Below, one piece after another: positions 31,769-40,679 of a stretch of 64,000 nt of DNA; position 1 is the stretch's first letter; the number at the start of each line of letters is the position of its first letter. The stretch covers positions 124,001 through 188,000 of the forward strand of contig NZ_JAGIPZ010000009.1 of NCBI RefSeq assembly GCF_017814915.1. The letters are read 5' to 3'. Made by a program: the position numbers and the translations under genes. Under the pieces are notes generated by a model that was given only the letters and a program-made list of their open reading frames with translations, was not told the origin of the DNA and did no database searches. The stretch is from Herbaspirillum sp. LeCh32-8 (GTDB taxonomy: Bacteria; Pseudomonadota; Gammaproteobacteria; Burkholderiales; Burkholderiaceae_D).

Positions 31769-33736
31769 TCAGGCTCCCGCGCTGCTTGGTTTGTTCTCAT
31801 GGGCGTCGCCCGCTCCGCCTCCCAGGTAGGCCTCGATGACCTTGGGGTCGGCCTGCACCTGGGCCGGCTTTCCTTCGGCGATCTTCTGGCCGAAGTCGAG
31901 CACGGTGACGGTGTCGCAGATCGACATGACCACGTCCATGTGGTGTTCGATCAGGATGATGGTGATGCCCGCTTCGCGGATCTTGCGGATGATGGCGACC
32001 AGCTCCTTGATGTCCGGTGCGGTCAGGCCCGCGGCCGGCTCATCCAGCAGCAGCAGGCTGGGGTTCAGGCCCAGCGCGCGGCCGATTTCCAACAGGCGCT
32101 GCTTGCCGTAGGGCAGGTTGCGCGCCTCCTCGTTGGCGAGGTCGGCCAGGCCGACGAACTCCAGGATGGCGGCGGCGCGTTCGCGCGCCTCGCGCTCTTC
32201 ACGCGCATAACGCGGCGTGTGCACCATGACGTCGACCACGTTGCTGTTGAAGGTGTGGTGCAGGCCGACCAGCACGTTCTCGGTGGCGGTCATTTCGCCG
32301 AACAGCTGCACGTTCTGGAAGGTACGCGCCACACCGCCCAGGGCGATGGTGGACGGCGTGCTGCCGGAGATCTGGCGGCCGTCGTATTCCACGGCGCCGT
32401 CGGTGGGACGGTAGATGCCGGTCAGCACGTTCATCATGGTGCTCTTGCCGGAACCGTTGGGGCCGATCAGGCCGTGCACGGTGCCCTTCTTCACGTCCAG
32501 GTCGACGCGGTTCAAGGCCTTCAGGCCGCCGAACTGCATCAGGATCTGATTGACCTTCAACAGCGTCGCGCCTTCGTCCTTGACGGAGTCGGTGGTGATG
32601 ACGGCGTGGTTCTTGTCGCCGGCGATCTGCTGCGCGACCGGCAGGTTCTTGGTCAGCACGCGACCGAACAGGTTGCGGCAGAAGCCGACGATGCCGTCCT
32701 GCAGGTAGTACACGACGAACAACGTCATCAGGCCGAAGATGGTCAGGCGCCAGTCGGTGATGTTCTCCAGCTGGTAGGAGAACGCCGCCATGGCGACGGT
32801 GGCCACCACCGGCACGATCACGCCGCGCGCGGTCTTGGTCTTTTTGATCACCATGAAGGCCGAGCCGACCACCACGATCACGGCCAGCACGGTCGCAATC
32901 TGGCGGAACAGTTCGATGTCCGACAGCAGGCTGGGCAGCATCACCACGATCAGCGCGCCGATCATCGAGCCGATGCGCGACTTGCGCCCGCCCATGATCA
33001 CCGCCAGCAGGAACAGGATGGTCAGTTCGAAGTTGTAGGTATTGGGCGAGATGTACTCTTCCGAATACGCGTACAGCGCGCCGGACAGGCCGGCCAGCGC
33101 GGCGCTGATGATGAAGGCGTAGACCTTGTAGCGATACACCGACACGCCCATGCAGTCCGATGCGATCGGGCTGTCGCGCAGCGCCTGGAAGGCGCGGCCG
33201 AGGTTGGACTTGAGGATGCGGTGAACCACGCCCATGGCGATCACGGTGAGGATGGCGACCAGGTAGAAGAACTGGACTTCGGTCATCTTCTCGCCGCCGA
33301 TCAGCGGCTTGGCGACCTTGATGCCGAGCGGGCCTTCGGTGAGGAAGGTCATCTCGTTGATCAGGATCTGGATGATGGTGCCGAAGGCCAGCGTCACCAT
33401 CGCCAGGTACGGACCGGTGACGCGCAACGCGGGCAGCGCGAGGATGGCGCCGAACACGGCGGTGATGGCAATGGCCGCCGGGATAGTCACCAGGATGGGC
33501 ATGCCGAGCTTGAAGAACAGCACGCCGGCCACATACGAGCCGATGCCGAACAGGCCGGCATGGCCCAGCGAGACCTGGCCGGTGTAGCCGACCACGATGT
33601 CCAGCCCGAACAGCAGGATGGCGTAGATGAGGATGGTTTCGACCAGGTGCAGGTAATACGGGTTATGCACCACCAGGGGAATGCCGGCAAGCGCGGCGAT
33701 GCCCAGCAAAGAGAGCAGCAGGATTTTCTTGTTCAT
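31769..33736 (-). CDS. livMG: Fused permease-ATPase of the branched-chain amino-acid transporter (LivM-LivG)
   Basis: A single 655-residue protein. Residues about 1-300 are the LivM permease (GLDIVVGYTGQVSLGHAGLFG, ALRDSPIASDCMGV, many hydrophobic helices). About 300-355 adds two further hydrophobic segments and a linker, and about 385-650 is the LivG ATPase: Walker A GPNGSGKST near 420, PYGKQRLLEIGRAL in the signature position and LLLLDEPAAGL as Walker B. In Escherichia coli these are two genes. There is no frame interruption in the DNA, so the fusion is real in the sequence. It starts 4 bp after livH. Confidence 0.95.
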   Translation of the reverse strand: MNKKILLLSLLGIAALAGIPLVVHNPYYLHLVETILIYAILLFGLDIVVGYTGQVSLGHAGLFGIGSYVAGVLFFKLGMPILVTIPAAIAITAVFGAILALPALRVTGPYLAMVTLAFGTIIQILINEMTFLTEGPLGIKVAKPLIGGEKMTEVQFFYLVAILTVIAMGVVHRILKSNLGRAFQALRDSPIASDCMGVSVYRYKVYAFIISAALAGLSGALYAYSEEYISPNTYNFELTILFLLAVIMGGRKSRIGSMIGALIVVMLPSLLSDIELFRQIATVLAVIVVVGSAFMVIKKTKTARGVIVPVVATVAMAAFSYQLENITDWRLTIFGLMTLFVVYYLQDGIVGFCRNLFGRVLTKNLPVAQQIAGDKNHAVITTDSVKDEGATLLKVNQILMQFGGLKALNRVDLDVKKGTVHGLIGPNGSGKSTMMNVLTGIYRPTDGAVEYDGRQISGSTPSTIALGGVARTFQNVQLFGEMTATENVLVGLHHTFNSNVVDVMVHTPRYAREEREARERAAAILEFVGLADLANEEARNLPYGKQRLLEIGRALGLNPSLLLLDEPAAGLTAPDIKELVAIIRKIREAGITIILIEHHMDVVMSICDTVTVLDFGQKIAEGKPAQVQADPKVIEAYLGGGAGDAHENKPSSAGA

Positions 33737-33740
33737 CGCA

Positions 33741-34631
33741 TCAGACCTTCTTGATCGCAGTTTTGCCGAACAGGCCTGCAGGTTTCACGGCCAGCACCAG
33801 GAGCAGCAGCACCAGGCCCGGGACTTCCTTGTAGCCGGTGGAGATGTAGAAGCCGGTGACGGTCTCGGCGATGCCCAGGATCAGGCCGCCGACGATGGCG
33901 CCCATGCCCGAGGTCAGGCCGCCGATGATGGCCACCGCAAAGGCCTTCAGGCCCAGCGCCGCGCCCATGGTGGCGCCGGTCAGGGTCAGCGGCGCCACCA
34001 GCACGCCGGCGAAGGCGGCGGTGGCCGACGACAGCGCGTAGGAGAAGGTGATCACCATGCTGGTGTTGATGCCCATCAGGCCGGCGGCGTCACGGTCGTT
34101 GGAGGTGGCGACCACGGCCTTGCCGTAGATCGACTTGCGGTTGAACAGCTCGACCGCGGCCATGATCAGCAAGGCGCCGATCACCACCAGCACCTGCATC
34201 GGCTGCACGTTGGCGCCGAAGATCTGGAACGGGGTGCCGGAGATCGGCGAGGGGAACGGCAGATCGTCCTTGCCCCAGATGTTCTCGGCGACGTTCTTGA
34301 AGATGATTGCCAGCGCGATGGTGGACATGATCCAGCCGAATTCGGACTTGATCTTGATGGCCGGACGCACGCCTATCCATTCGACGAACATGCCTTGCAG
34401 CGCGCCGAAGACGAGGACGATGGGGATCATCAGCCAGTAGTTGAGGTAAGGCCCGCCGTGGATGTTGCCGACCACGGAGAGGCCGACCAGCGCGCCCAGC
34501 ATCAGGGCTTCGCCCTGGCCGAAGTTCAGCGTGCCGGAAGTGGCAAAAGTGAGTTGGTAACCGAACGCGATGACGGCATAGATCATGCCGAGCGCGATGC
34601 CGGAGAAGACCAGCTGTAGCAGAATATCCAT
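33741..34631 (-). CDS. livH: Branched-chain amino-acid ABC transporter permease LivH
   Basis: A 296-residue inner-membrane permease with about eight hydrophobic helices. LivH signatures: SGIALGMIYAVIAFGYQLTF at the N-terminus, TLNFGQGEALMLGA, and the EAA-like RAAGLMGIN-type loop (here DRDAAGLMGINTSMVI). The start at 34631 (MDILLQ) has GGGAAA before it; a start 23 codons upstream would add an unlikely tail. It follows livK with a strong hairpin between the two, and precedes livMG by 4 bp. Confidence 0.95.
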   Translation of the reverse strand: MDILLQLVFSGIALGMIYAVIAFGYQLTFATSGTLNFGQGEALMLGALVGLSVVGNIHGGPYLNYWLMIPIVLVFGALQGMFVEWIGVRPAIKIKSEFGWIMSTIALAIIFKNVAENIWGKDDLPFPSPISGTPFQIFGANVQPMQVLVVIGALLIMAAVELFNRKSIYGKAVVATSNDRDAAGLMGINTSMVITFSYALSSATAAFAGVLVAPLTLTGATMGAALGLKAFAVAIIGGLTSGMGAIVGGLILGIAETVTGFYISTGYKEVPGLVLLLLVLAVKPAGLFGKTAIKKV

Positions 34632-34738
34632 TGTGTTTCCCAAGAAGCGGCTGCCGCCGGATGGCGGAGTTGAGTTGTGCGGGCAGGCGCGACGCTGCAC
34701 ATGGCAGCGTCGTTACCAATACGTCAACAACTCGTGTG

Positions 34739-34773
34739 AAAAAGGCCAGTCCCCGGATCGCAAGGACTGGCCT
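34739..34773 (-). terminator. Hairpin terminator/attenuator between livK and livH
   Basis: On the minus strand GGCCAGTCC pairs with GGACTGGCC (9 bp), followed by TTTTT. It lies 42-76 bp past livK and about 110 bp before livH. In such operons a leaky terminator here lets the binding protein be made in excess over the membrane parts. Confidence 0.85.
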
Positions 34774-34814
34774 CTTCGACTATCGACTACTGATCGTACG
34801 AAAGCAGTTGGTGC

Positions 34815-35966
34815 TTACTTGCCGAGAACGACGCGGCCGTTGCGCACTTCGCCCATCACGACGGTGGAGGCCTTGATGGCTTCGTGGTCGTCCTTGGTGA
34901 ACGGCTTGTCGTAGGTGGTGACCACGCCTTCGACCTTGGTGTTCAGGCCTTCCAGTGCGGCGCGGACCTTGTCGCCGTCGGTGGTGCCGGCTTGCTTGAT
35001 GGCGGCGGCCAGCAGCAGGATGGAGTCATAGCCCTGGGCGGCGGAGACGGCCGACGGCATGCGATCGATCTTGTATGCCTTTTGATAAGCTTCGATGAAG
35101 GCCTTGCGCTTGGGCGTGTTGCCGTCCTGGATGAAGGTTTGCGGCATGCGGGCGCCGTTGCCGTTCTTGCCGGAGTTGTCGATGAAGTTACCCATCGACA
35201 GCGGCCAGCTGCCGATGATGGGCACGTGCCAGTTCAGCTTTTCCATGCCGTTGGCGATCTGCGCCAGCTCGGGGCCGATGCCGTAGGTCAGCACGACTTG
35301 CGCGCCGCCCTGCTTGGATTTCAGCAGCTGGGCGGTCATGTCGACGTCCTTCAGGTTGTACTTCTCGATGGCGACCGGGGTGATCTTCTTGGCGGCCAGC
35401 GCCTTTTCCAGGTCTTCACGACCGAGCTGGCCGTAGTTGGTGGAGTCGGCCAGGATCGCGACCTTGGTGTACTTCTGCTTGTCGATCGCTTCGTCAGCCA
35501 GCATCTTGGCCTGGATCGCGTCGTTGGCCGAGGTGCGGAAGATGTAGTTGTCCTTGTCCTTCTCGAACTGCTTGGTCACCACGGTGCCGGTGGCCACGTT
35601 GGTGATCACGGGGATCTTGGCTTCCTGGTAGAAGCGCTGCGAGGCCAGCGCCACGCCGGTGTTGGCGAAGCCGACGGTGGCGACCACCTTTTCCTTGTTG
35701 ATCAGTTCTTGCGCGATCTGCACGCCGCGCTCGTTCTTGGCTTCGTCGTCGCGTTCGACGATCTGCAGCTGGCGGCCCAGCACGCCGCCCTGGGCGTTGA
35801 TTTCGGCCACGGCCAGCTTCACGCCGTCACGCATGGACACGCCCATGGGAGCGGAGCCGCCGGTGTAGGGACCGGAAACACCGATCTTGATGGGATCTGC
35901 GGCCTGCGACGACATTGCAAACGTCATCAATGCGGCGGCTACCAAGGCTTGGGTCTTGTATGTCAT
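34815..35966 (-). CDS. livK: Branched-chain amino-acid ABC transporter substrate-binding protein LivK
   Basis: A 383-residue periplasmic binding protein with a short signal peptide (LVAAALMTFAMSSQA, cleavage before ADPIK) and the Peripla_BP_6 fold: IKIGVSGPYTGGSAPMG, DDEAKNERGVQIAQELI, VGFANTGVALASQ and a C-terminal VRNGRVVLGK. GGAGGAAG lies before the ATG. It is the first gene of the liv operon and is followed by a partial terminator, so it should be the most abundant product. The exact amino-acid ligand is not known. Confidence 0.94.
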   Translation of the reverse strand: MTYKTQALVAAALMTFAMSSQAADPIKIGVSGPYTGGSAPMGVSMRDGVKLAVAEINAQGGVLGRQLQIVERDDEAKNERGVQIAQELINKEKVVATVGFANTGVALASQRFYQEAKIPVITNVATGTVVTKQFEKDKDNYIFRTSANDAIQAKMLADEAIDKQKYTKVAILADSTNYGQLGREDLEKALAAKKITPVAIEKYNLKDVDMTAQLLKSKQGGAQVVLTYGIGPELAQIANGMEKLNWHVPIIGSWPLSMGNFIDNSGKNGNGARMPQTFIQDGNTPKRKAFIEAYQKAYKIDRMPSAVSAAQGYDSILLLAAAIKQAGTTDGDKVRAALEGLNTKVEGVVTTYDKPFTKDDHEAIKASTVVMGEVRNGRVVLGK

Positions 35967-36097
35967 GTCTTCCTCCAGGATTTAATTGTCGGCTAGCACA
36001 TCTTTTGGCGGGCTGAGCTCTTGTGGCTCCCTCCGCTCTTCTGGCGGTTGCTGCGGGAGTGTCGGGCCGATTCTGTCGCAGTTTCCTTTCGCTAAAC

Positions 36098-36541
36098 TTA
36101 CAAGCCTGTCAGGAACTGTCGCAGCGAATCGGGCAATGCGGTTGACTTTTCTTTCTTGAAATCGACCCAGACAATTTTTGCGCCGCCATCAGCATAGATG
36201 ATCTGTTCGTCGTCGGCATCGCGGATGACATACGTAGTTTCCACACTCGTGCGGCCCATCTGGCCGGCGAACATCTGTACCGCAATGCTGGCCGGATACT
36301 TCATCTGGCGGCGGAAGTTGCAGTGCGCATTGACGATCACCGGCCCCTCCACCGCCGCCACCGTGGGGCCGAAGGCGGCATCCAGCCATTCGATGCGGCA
36401 CTGCTCCATGAAGCGGAAATAGACGGTGTTGTTGACATGGCCCAGCGCATCCATGTCGCCCCAGCGGATGACCTGGCGCGAGACGTGCAACAGTTTTGCC
36501 TGCAACTGATCAACCTTGGTGGAGGTGGCGTGGCTGTTCAT
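36098..36541 (-). CDS. Acyl-CoA thioesterase, 4-hydroxybenzoyl-CoA thioesterase (hotdog) family
   Basis: A 147-residue single hotdog domain. The signature IRWGDMDALGHVNNTVYFRFMEQ (given here in parts: RWGDMDALGH, NNTVYF) contains the catalytic-site Asp of this family, followed by NAHCNFRRQMKYP. It should hydrolyse an acyl-CoA; chain length is unknown. Start at 36541 (MNSHAT), preceded by AGGAAAGGGAA; an ATG 64 codons upstream opens the same frame but adds a non-conserved tail. It is divergent from the ETF-QO gene, fitting a shared link to acyl-CoA oxidation. Confidence 0.88.
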   Translation of the reverse strand: MNSHATSTKVDQLQAKLLHVSRQVIRWGDMDALGHVNNTVYFRFMEQCRIEWLDAAFGPTVAAVEGPVIVNAHCNFRRQMKYPASIAVQMFAGQMGRTSVETTYVIRDADDEQIIYADGGAKIVWVDFKKEKSTALPDSLRQFLTGL

Positions 36542-36963
36542 CGATGTTCCCTTTCCTGTTTGCTCTGTGTTCGATTCATCGGTGGATGTAATTTTTTTCA
36601 TCTTGACGGCGGCCTGCGCCCGACATTCGGCGAGCGACCGACCAGCAATGTTTCCCGCAAGCATCGCCGGCGGCCCGTCTTGCGGATCAGACACGTCCGG
36701 TGCGTTCCGCTCGTCGGCGGATTTGCATAACATTCTGTTATCAACTCAAGCCATAACGGTATGAGTGAGGCCTGCAAAATCCAATAAAATACGCGGCATT
36801 GCCGGAAAACACACCCGGCGCAGCTTCCGGGGCTGCGGTCGCTATTAAAAATTTCACGCACGGGCGCACAAAAAACCTACTGCCCTCTAGCGTTTCGTCG
36901 AAAAATACTGAACAATAGCACGATCGTTCGAAAATAAATGCCTCATATAACTACGGGACATCC
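36542..36963. other. Divergent promoter region of the thioesterase and ETF-QO genes
   Basis: A 422-bp gap, more AT-rich in its right half. It must carry promoters in both directions. The palindrome ACGATCGT at 36920-36927, about 40 bp before the ETF-QO start and within AGCACGATCGTTCG, resembles sites of TetR-type regulators of fatty-acid degradation genes, but no such regulator gene is adjacent. No small gene was supported. Confidence 0.4.
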
Positions 36964-38640
36964 ATGACTTCATCTCAAGACTTGCTTGAACAATACGGCC
37001 CACGCGAATCAATGGAGTACGACGTGGTGGTGGTCGGCGGCGGCCCGGCCGGGCTGTCGGCGGCGATCCGCCTGAAACAGCTGGCCGCGCAGTCGGGCAA
37101 GGAAATCGGCGTGTGCGTGCTGGAAAAAGGCAGCGAAGTCGGCGCCCACATCCTGTCGGGCGCGGTGATGGATCCGCGCGCGCTGACCGAGCTGATCCCG
37201 GACTGGAAGGAGCAAGGCGCGCCGCTGACCACGCCGGTCACCGAAGACCGCTTCCTTTTTCTCTCCGCCAGCAAAGCCTATAAGACTCCGTCTTGGCTGC
37301 TGCCAGCCTGCTTCCAGAATCACGGCAACTATGTGATCTCGCTGTCCAACGTTACGCGCTGGCTGGGCCAGCAGGCCGAAGCGCTGGGCGTGGAAATCTT
37401 CCCCGGCTTCCCGGCCGCCGAAATCCTCTACAACGAGGACGGCTCGGTCAAGGGTGTCGCCACCGGCAACATGGGCATCAACAAGGAAGGCGAACCCGGT
37501 CCCGAGTTCCAGCTCGGCATGGAGCTGCACGCCAAGTACACCTTCTTCGCCGAAGGCGCGCGCGGCCACCTGGGCAAGCAACTGATCTCGAAGTACAAGC
37601 TGGATGCCGGCCGCGATCCGCAGACCTACGCCATCGGCATCAAGGAACTGTGGGAAGTGAAGCCTGAAGTGCATCAGCCGGGCCTGGTGGTGCACACCGC
37701 CGGCTGGCCGCTGGCCAACGACACCTACGGCGGCTCTTTCCTGTATCACCTCGATAACAACCAGGTGGCGGTGGGCTACGTGGTCGGCCTGGCTTACGAG
37801 AATCCGTATCTGTCCCCGTTCGAAGAGTTCCAGCGCTACAAGACCCACCCGGAGATCCGCAAGTTCTTCGAAGGCGGCAAGCGCATCTCCTACGGCGCGC
37901 GCGCGATCACCGCCGGCGGCGTGCAGTCGCTGCCCAAGCTGGTGTTCCCGGGCGGCGCGCTGCTGGGTTGCGACGCCGGCTTCCTCAATGCATCCCGCAT
38001 CAAGGGCAGCCACGCGGCGATCAAGAGCGGCATGATGGCAGCCGAGTCGGCCTTCCACGCGCTGGGCGAAGAGCGCCACAACGACGAGCTGGTGGAATAC
38101 ATCGCCGCCTTCGAAGCCTCCTGGCTGAAGGACGAACTGCACAAGGCCCGCAACTTCAAGCCCTCGATGAGCAAGGGACTGGTGACCGGCACCATCCTGG
38201 TCGGCATCGACCAGGTGGTGTTCGGCGGCAAGGCGCCGTGGACCATGCGTCACACTCACGCCGACCATGAGTGCCTGAAGCCTGCGGCCAACTACGCGCC
38301 GATCGCCTATCCCAAGCCGGACGGCAAGCTGACCTTCGACCGCCTGTCGTCGGTGTTCATCTCCAACACCAACCACGGCGAAGACCAGCCGGCGCACCTG
38401 ACGCTGAAGGACAAGAACGTGCCGGTGCAGGTCAACCTGGCGCAATATGCCGGCCCCGAGTCGCGTTACTGCCCGGCGGGCGTGTACGAGTTCGTGAAGA
38501 ATGAGGACAACACCGATCGCCTGCAGATCAACGCGCAGAACTGCGTGCACTGCAAGACCTGCGACATCAAGGATCCGACGCAGAACATCGTGTGGGTGAC
38601 GCCGGAAGGCGGCGGCGGGCCGAATTACTCGGGCATGTAA
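36964..38640 (+). CDS. Electron-transfer flavoprotein-ubiquinone oxidoreductase
   Basis: A 558-residue membrane-associated flavo-iron-sulfur protein that passes electrons from reduced ETF (fed by acyl-CoA dehydrogenases) to ubiquinone. The FAD motif VVVGGGPAGLSAAIRL is at residues 22-37 and GCDAGFLNASRIKGSHAA is the conserved FAD/quinone region. The 4Fe-4S ligands are near the C-terminus, in YCPAGVYEF and NCVHCKTCDIKDP. Length is typical. It is divergent from a thioesterase gene and has a strong terminator. It joins fatty-acid and branched-chain amino-acid oxidation to the quinone pool used by complex I at 46-61 kb. Confidence 0.96.
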   Translation: MTSSQDLLEQYGPRESMEYDVVVVGGGPAGLSAAIRLKQLAAQSGKEIGVCVLEKGSEVGAHILSGAVMDPRALTELIPDWKEQGAPLTTPVTEDRFLFLSASKAYKTPSWLLPACFQNHGNYVISLSNVTRWLGQQAEALGVEIFPGFPAAEILYNEDGSVKGVATGNMGINKEGEPGPEFQLGMELHAKYTFFAEGARGHLGKQLISKYKLDAGRDPQTYAIGIKELWEVKPEVHQPGLVVHTAGWPLANDTYGGSFLYHLDNNQVAVGYVVGLAYENPYLSPFEEFQRYKTHPEIRKFFEGGKRISYGARAITAGGVQSLPKLVFPGGALLGCDAGFLNASRIKGSHAAIKSGMMAAESAFHALGEERHNDELVEYIAAFEASWLKDELHKARNFKPSMSKGLVTGTILVGIDQVVFGGKAPWTMRHTHADHECLKPAANYAPIAYPKPDGKLTFDRLSSVFISNTNHGEDQPAHLTLKDKNVPVQVNLAQYAGPESRYCPAGVYEFVKNEDNTDRLQINAQNCVHCKTCDIKDPTQNIVWVTPEGGGGPNYSGM

Positions 38641-38667
38641 GGACGTTCGCGCAACGATGCGACAGAC

Positions 38668-38703
38668 AATAAGCCACGCCGATGCGTGGCTTATTTCTTT
38701 TTG
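38668..38703 (+). terminator. Terminator of the ETF-QO gene
   Basis: AATAAGCCACGC-CGAT-GCGTGGCTTATT, a perfect 12-bp stem, is followed by TCTTTTT. It starts 28 bp after the stop codon, and its right side overlaps the 3' end of the convergent tetR gene. Confidence 0.9.
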
Positions 38704-39374
38704 GCGGCCGTTTTGCGCGCCGGTGTCTTCCTGGGTTCGGCCGCAGCAACATCGGCAGCGGCCGGCACGGCGATCGAGGCCTTGAGGAACCACGACAGCA
38801 CCGACTCGGCGGTCTTGCCGTCCACCATGTCGGGCGCGCAGCGGTGCGAGAAGCTCACCCCTTCGCACAGCGCCATCAGGCCGATGGCGATCTCGCGCGG
38901 CGGCGCGGCGGGCGCGGTGTTGGTCAGTTTGGAGAACATCTCGACGAACTCGGCGATCTGGCGATAGCGCTCCTCCAGATAACGGTTGAGCTCTGTGCGG
39001 AATTTCTCGTCGCGCAAGGCGACGATGCGCGCCTCCATCCACAACAGGCTGCACTTGTCGCCCTGGTACAAATGGGAATAGTGGCGCGCCACTTCTTCCT
39101 GCAATGCGACAGGATCGACCGCCGGGCCGCTCAGCATGCGGTGAAATTCCTGGTCGATGCCCTCGCCTTCGCGGCGCAGCAGTTCGAAGAAGAGCTGGGT
39201 CTTGTCGTCGAAGTTGGAATAGAACGCGCCGCGCGAATAGCCGGCGGCGGCGCTGATGTCTTCCACGCTGGCGAGCGGGAATCCTTTTTCCATGAATACG
39301 GTGTGGGCCGCGTCCAGCAGGCGTTCCCTGGTCTGCTCCCGGCTTTGCTCGCGGCTGAGTCGTTGGCGTGTCAT
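38691..39374 (-). CDS. TetR-family repressor of the efflux operon
   Basis: A 227-residue regulator. The N-terminal helix-turn-helix is at residues about 15-60 (RERLLDAAHTVFMEKGF, VEDISAAAGYSRGAFYSNF) and the C-terminal ligand domain is larger and variable, ending in a basic tail (TPARKTAAKKK). It is divergent from an RND efflux operon, the classic place for its repressor, and palindromic sites lie between. The start at 39374 (MTRQRLS) is preferred; an ATG seven codons upstream overlaps the operator region and neither has a clear ribosome-binding site. Confidence 0.9.
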   Translation of the reverse strand: MTRQRLSREQSREQTRERLLDAAHTVFMEKGFPLASVEDISAAAGYSRGAFYSNFDDKTQLFFELLRREGEGIDQEFHRMLSGPAVDPVALQEEVARHYSHLYQGDKCSLLWMEARIVALRDEKFRTELNRYLEERYRQIAEFVEMFSKLTNTAPAAPPREIAIGLMALCEGVSFSHRCAPDMVDGKTAESVLSWFLKASIAVPAAADVAAAEPRKTPARKTAAKKK

Positions 39375-39394
39375 GGGTCGAATTTTATCACCCA

Positions 39395-39443
39395 TGAATT
39401 CAAATACAAGGTTGCATCTGAATTCATATACGTATTAGAATCC
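39395..39443. promoter_or_regulatory. Candidate TetR operator region
   Basis: A direct repeat TGAATTCA(A/T)ATAC occurs at 39395-39407 and 39419-39431, 24 bp apart. The second copy is part of an imperfect 24-bp palindrome at 39420-39443 centred on ATACGTAT. TTGCAT at 39412-39417 could be the -35 of the efflux operon, so bound repressor would cover its promoter and the tetR start. Confidence 0.55.
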
Positions 39444-39521
39444 GAACAAATTCGAAGCAATTGCCATCGGGATTCGGAGCGCACGGCGGTCCGGACATCC
39501 ACCTTCCATGAAAGGAACGTC

Positions 39522-40679
39522 GTGAAGCCAGCCCCCGCCCCTGCCCTATCTTCCCGTCCAAGCAGTCCACCCGGCACGCCGCGCCTGGCGCCGGTGCTGT
39601 TGTCGCTATCCCTGGCGTTCACGCTGGCGGCCTGCAGCAAGCCCGCACCGGTGGCCGAAGCGCCGCGAGAAGTCGTGGTGCTGCAGGCGCAGCAGCGCAA
39701 CGGCGCGCAAGCGCTGCATCTGCCGGCAGAGGTGCAGTCGCGCTTTGTGACCGCGATGTCCTTCCGCGTGGCCGGCCAGTTGATCGAGCGTCGCGTCCAC
39801 CTCGGCGATGCGGTGCGCAAGGGCCAACTGGTGGCGCGCTTGGATCCGGCCGACGCCGAACACAATGCCGCCAGCGCGCGCGCCGAGCTGGAATCCGCAC
39901 GCCAGCACCTGGACGCGGCACAAAAGCAATTCAAGCGCGACACCGAACAGGCGCGCGAAAACCTGATCAGCGCCCAGCAGCTGGAGCAAAGCCAGGACGC
40001 GCATGCCGCCGCCCAGGCCCAGTTCCAGGCGGCGCAAGCGCGTGCGGCGGTAGCCGGCAACCAGCGCGGCTACACCTCGCTGCTGGCGGAGCATGACGGC
40101 GTGATCAGCGCCGAGCAGGCCAATACCGGCGACGTGCTGTCGGCCGGCCAGCCGGTGTTCTCGCTGGCCTGGTCGGGCGCAGTGGACGTGGTCACCGACG
40201 TGGCCGACAGCCAGGTCGCGCGCATCCGCCCGGGCGCCACGGCGACCGTGACGCTGCCCGCCCTGCCGGGAAAAAGCTTCACCGGCCGCGTGCGCGAAGT
40301 TAGCCCGGCAGCTGATCCGCAAAGCCGCACCTATCGCGTCAAGGTCACGCTGGAGCAGCCGGATGCCTCGCTGCGCCTGGGCATGACCGGCGAGGTGGTG
40401 ATCACGCCGGCGGCCTCGACCGCTGCTGATGCCGTCATGCTGCTGCCCGCCACCGCGCTGTTCCACCAGGGCGACAAGCCGGCGCTGTGGATCGTCGGCG
40501 GCGACGGCAAGCTGACGCTGCGTCCGGTGACCGTGTCCGCCTACGGCGAACGCAGCATCTCGGTGACGCAGGGCGTCTCCGCTGACGACAAGGTGGTGGT
40601 GCAAGGCGTGCATACGCTGACCGCCGGCGAGAAGGTCAAGGCCATCGCGCCGCTGCATGCCGAGGACTTCGCACTATGA
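39522..40679 (+). CDS. RND efflux periplasmic adaptor (membrane fusion lipoprotein)
   Basis: A 385-residue adaptor linking the RND pump to the outer-membrane channel. A proline-rich start is followed by a hydrophobic segment ending in the lipobox LAAC (Cys38). A lipoyl-like motif (FRVAGQLIERRVHLGDAVRKGQ), a coiled-coil hairpin (about residues 125-180, rich in Ala/Gln/Glu), a beta-barrel and the MP domain follow. Translation starts with GTG at 39522, with AAAGGAA before it. The stop overlaps the pump gene's ATG (ATGA), so the two are translationally coupled. Confidence 0.93.
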   Translation: MKPAPAPALSSRPSSPPGTPRLAPVLLSLSLAFTLAACSKPAPVAEAPREVVVLQAQQRNGAQALHLPAEVQSRFVTAMSFRVAGQLIERRVHLGDAVRKGQLVARLDPADAEHNAASARAELESARQHLDAAQKQFKRDTEQARENLISAQQLEQSQDAHAAAQAQFQAAQARAAVAGNQRGYTSLLAEHDGVISAEQANTGDVLSAGQPVFSLAWSGAVDVVTDVADSQVARIRPGATATVTLPALPGKSFTGRVREVSPAADPQSRTYRVKVTLEQPDASLRLGMTGEVVITPAASTAADAVMLLPATALFHQGDKPALWIVGGDGKLTLRPVTVSAYGERSISVTQGVSADDKVVVQGVHTLTAGEKVKAIAPLHAEDFAL

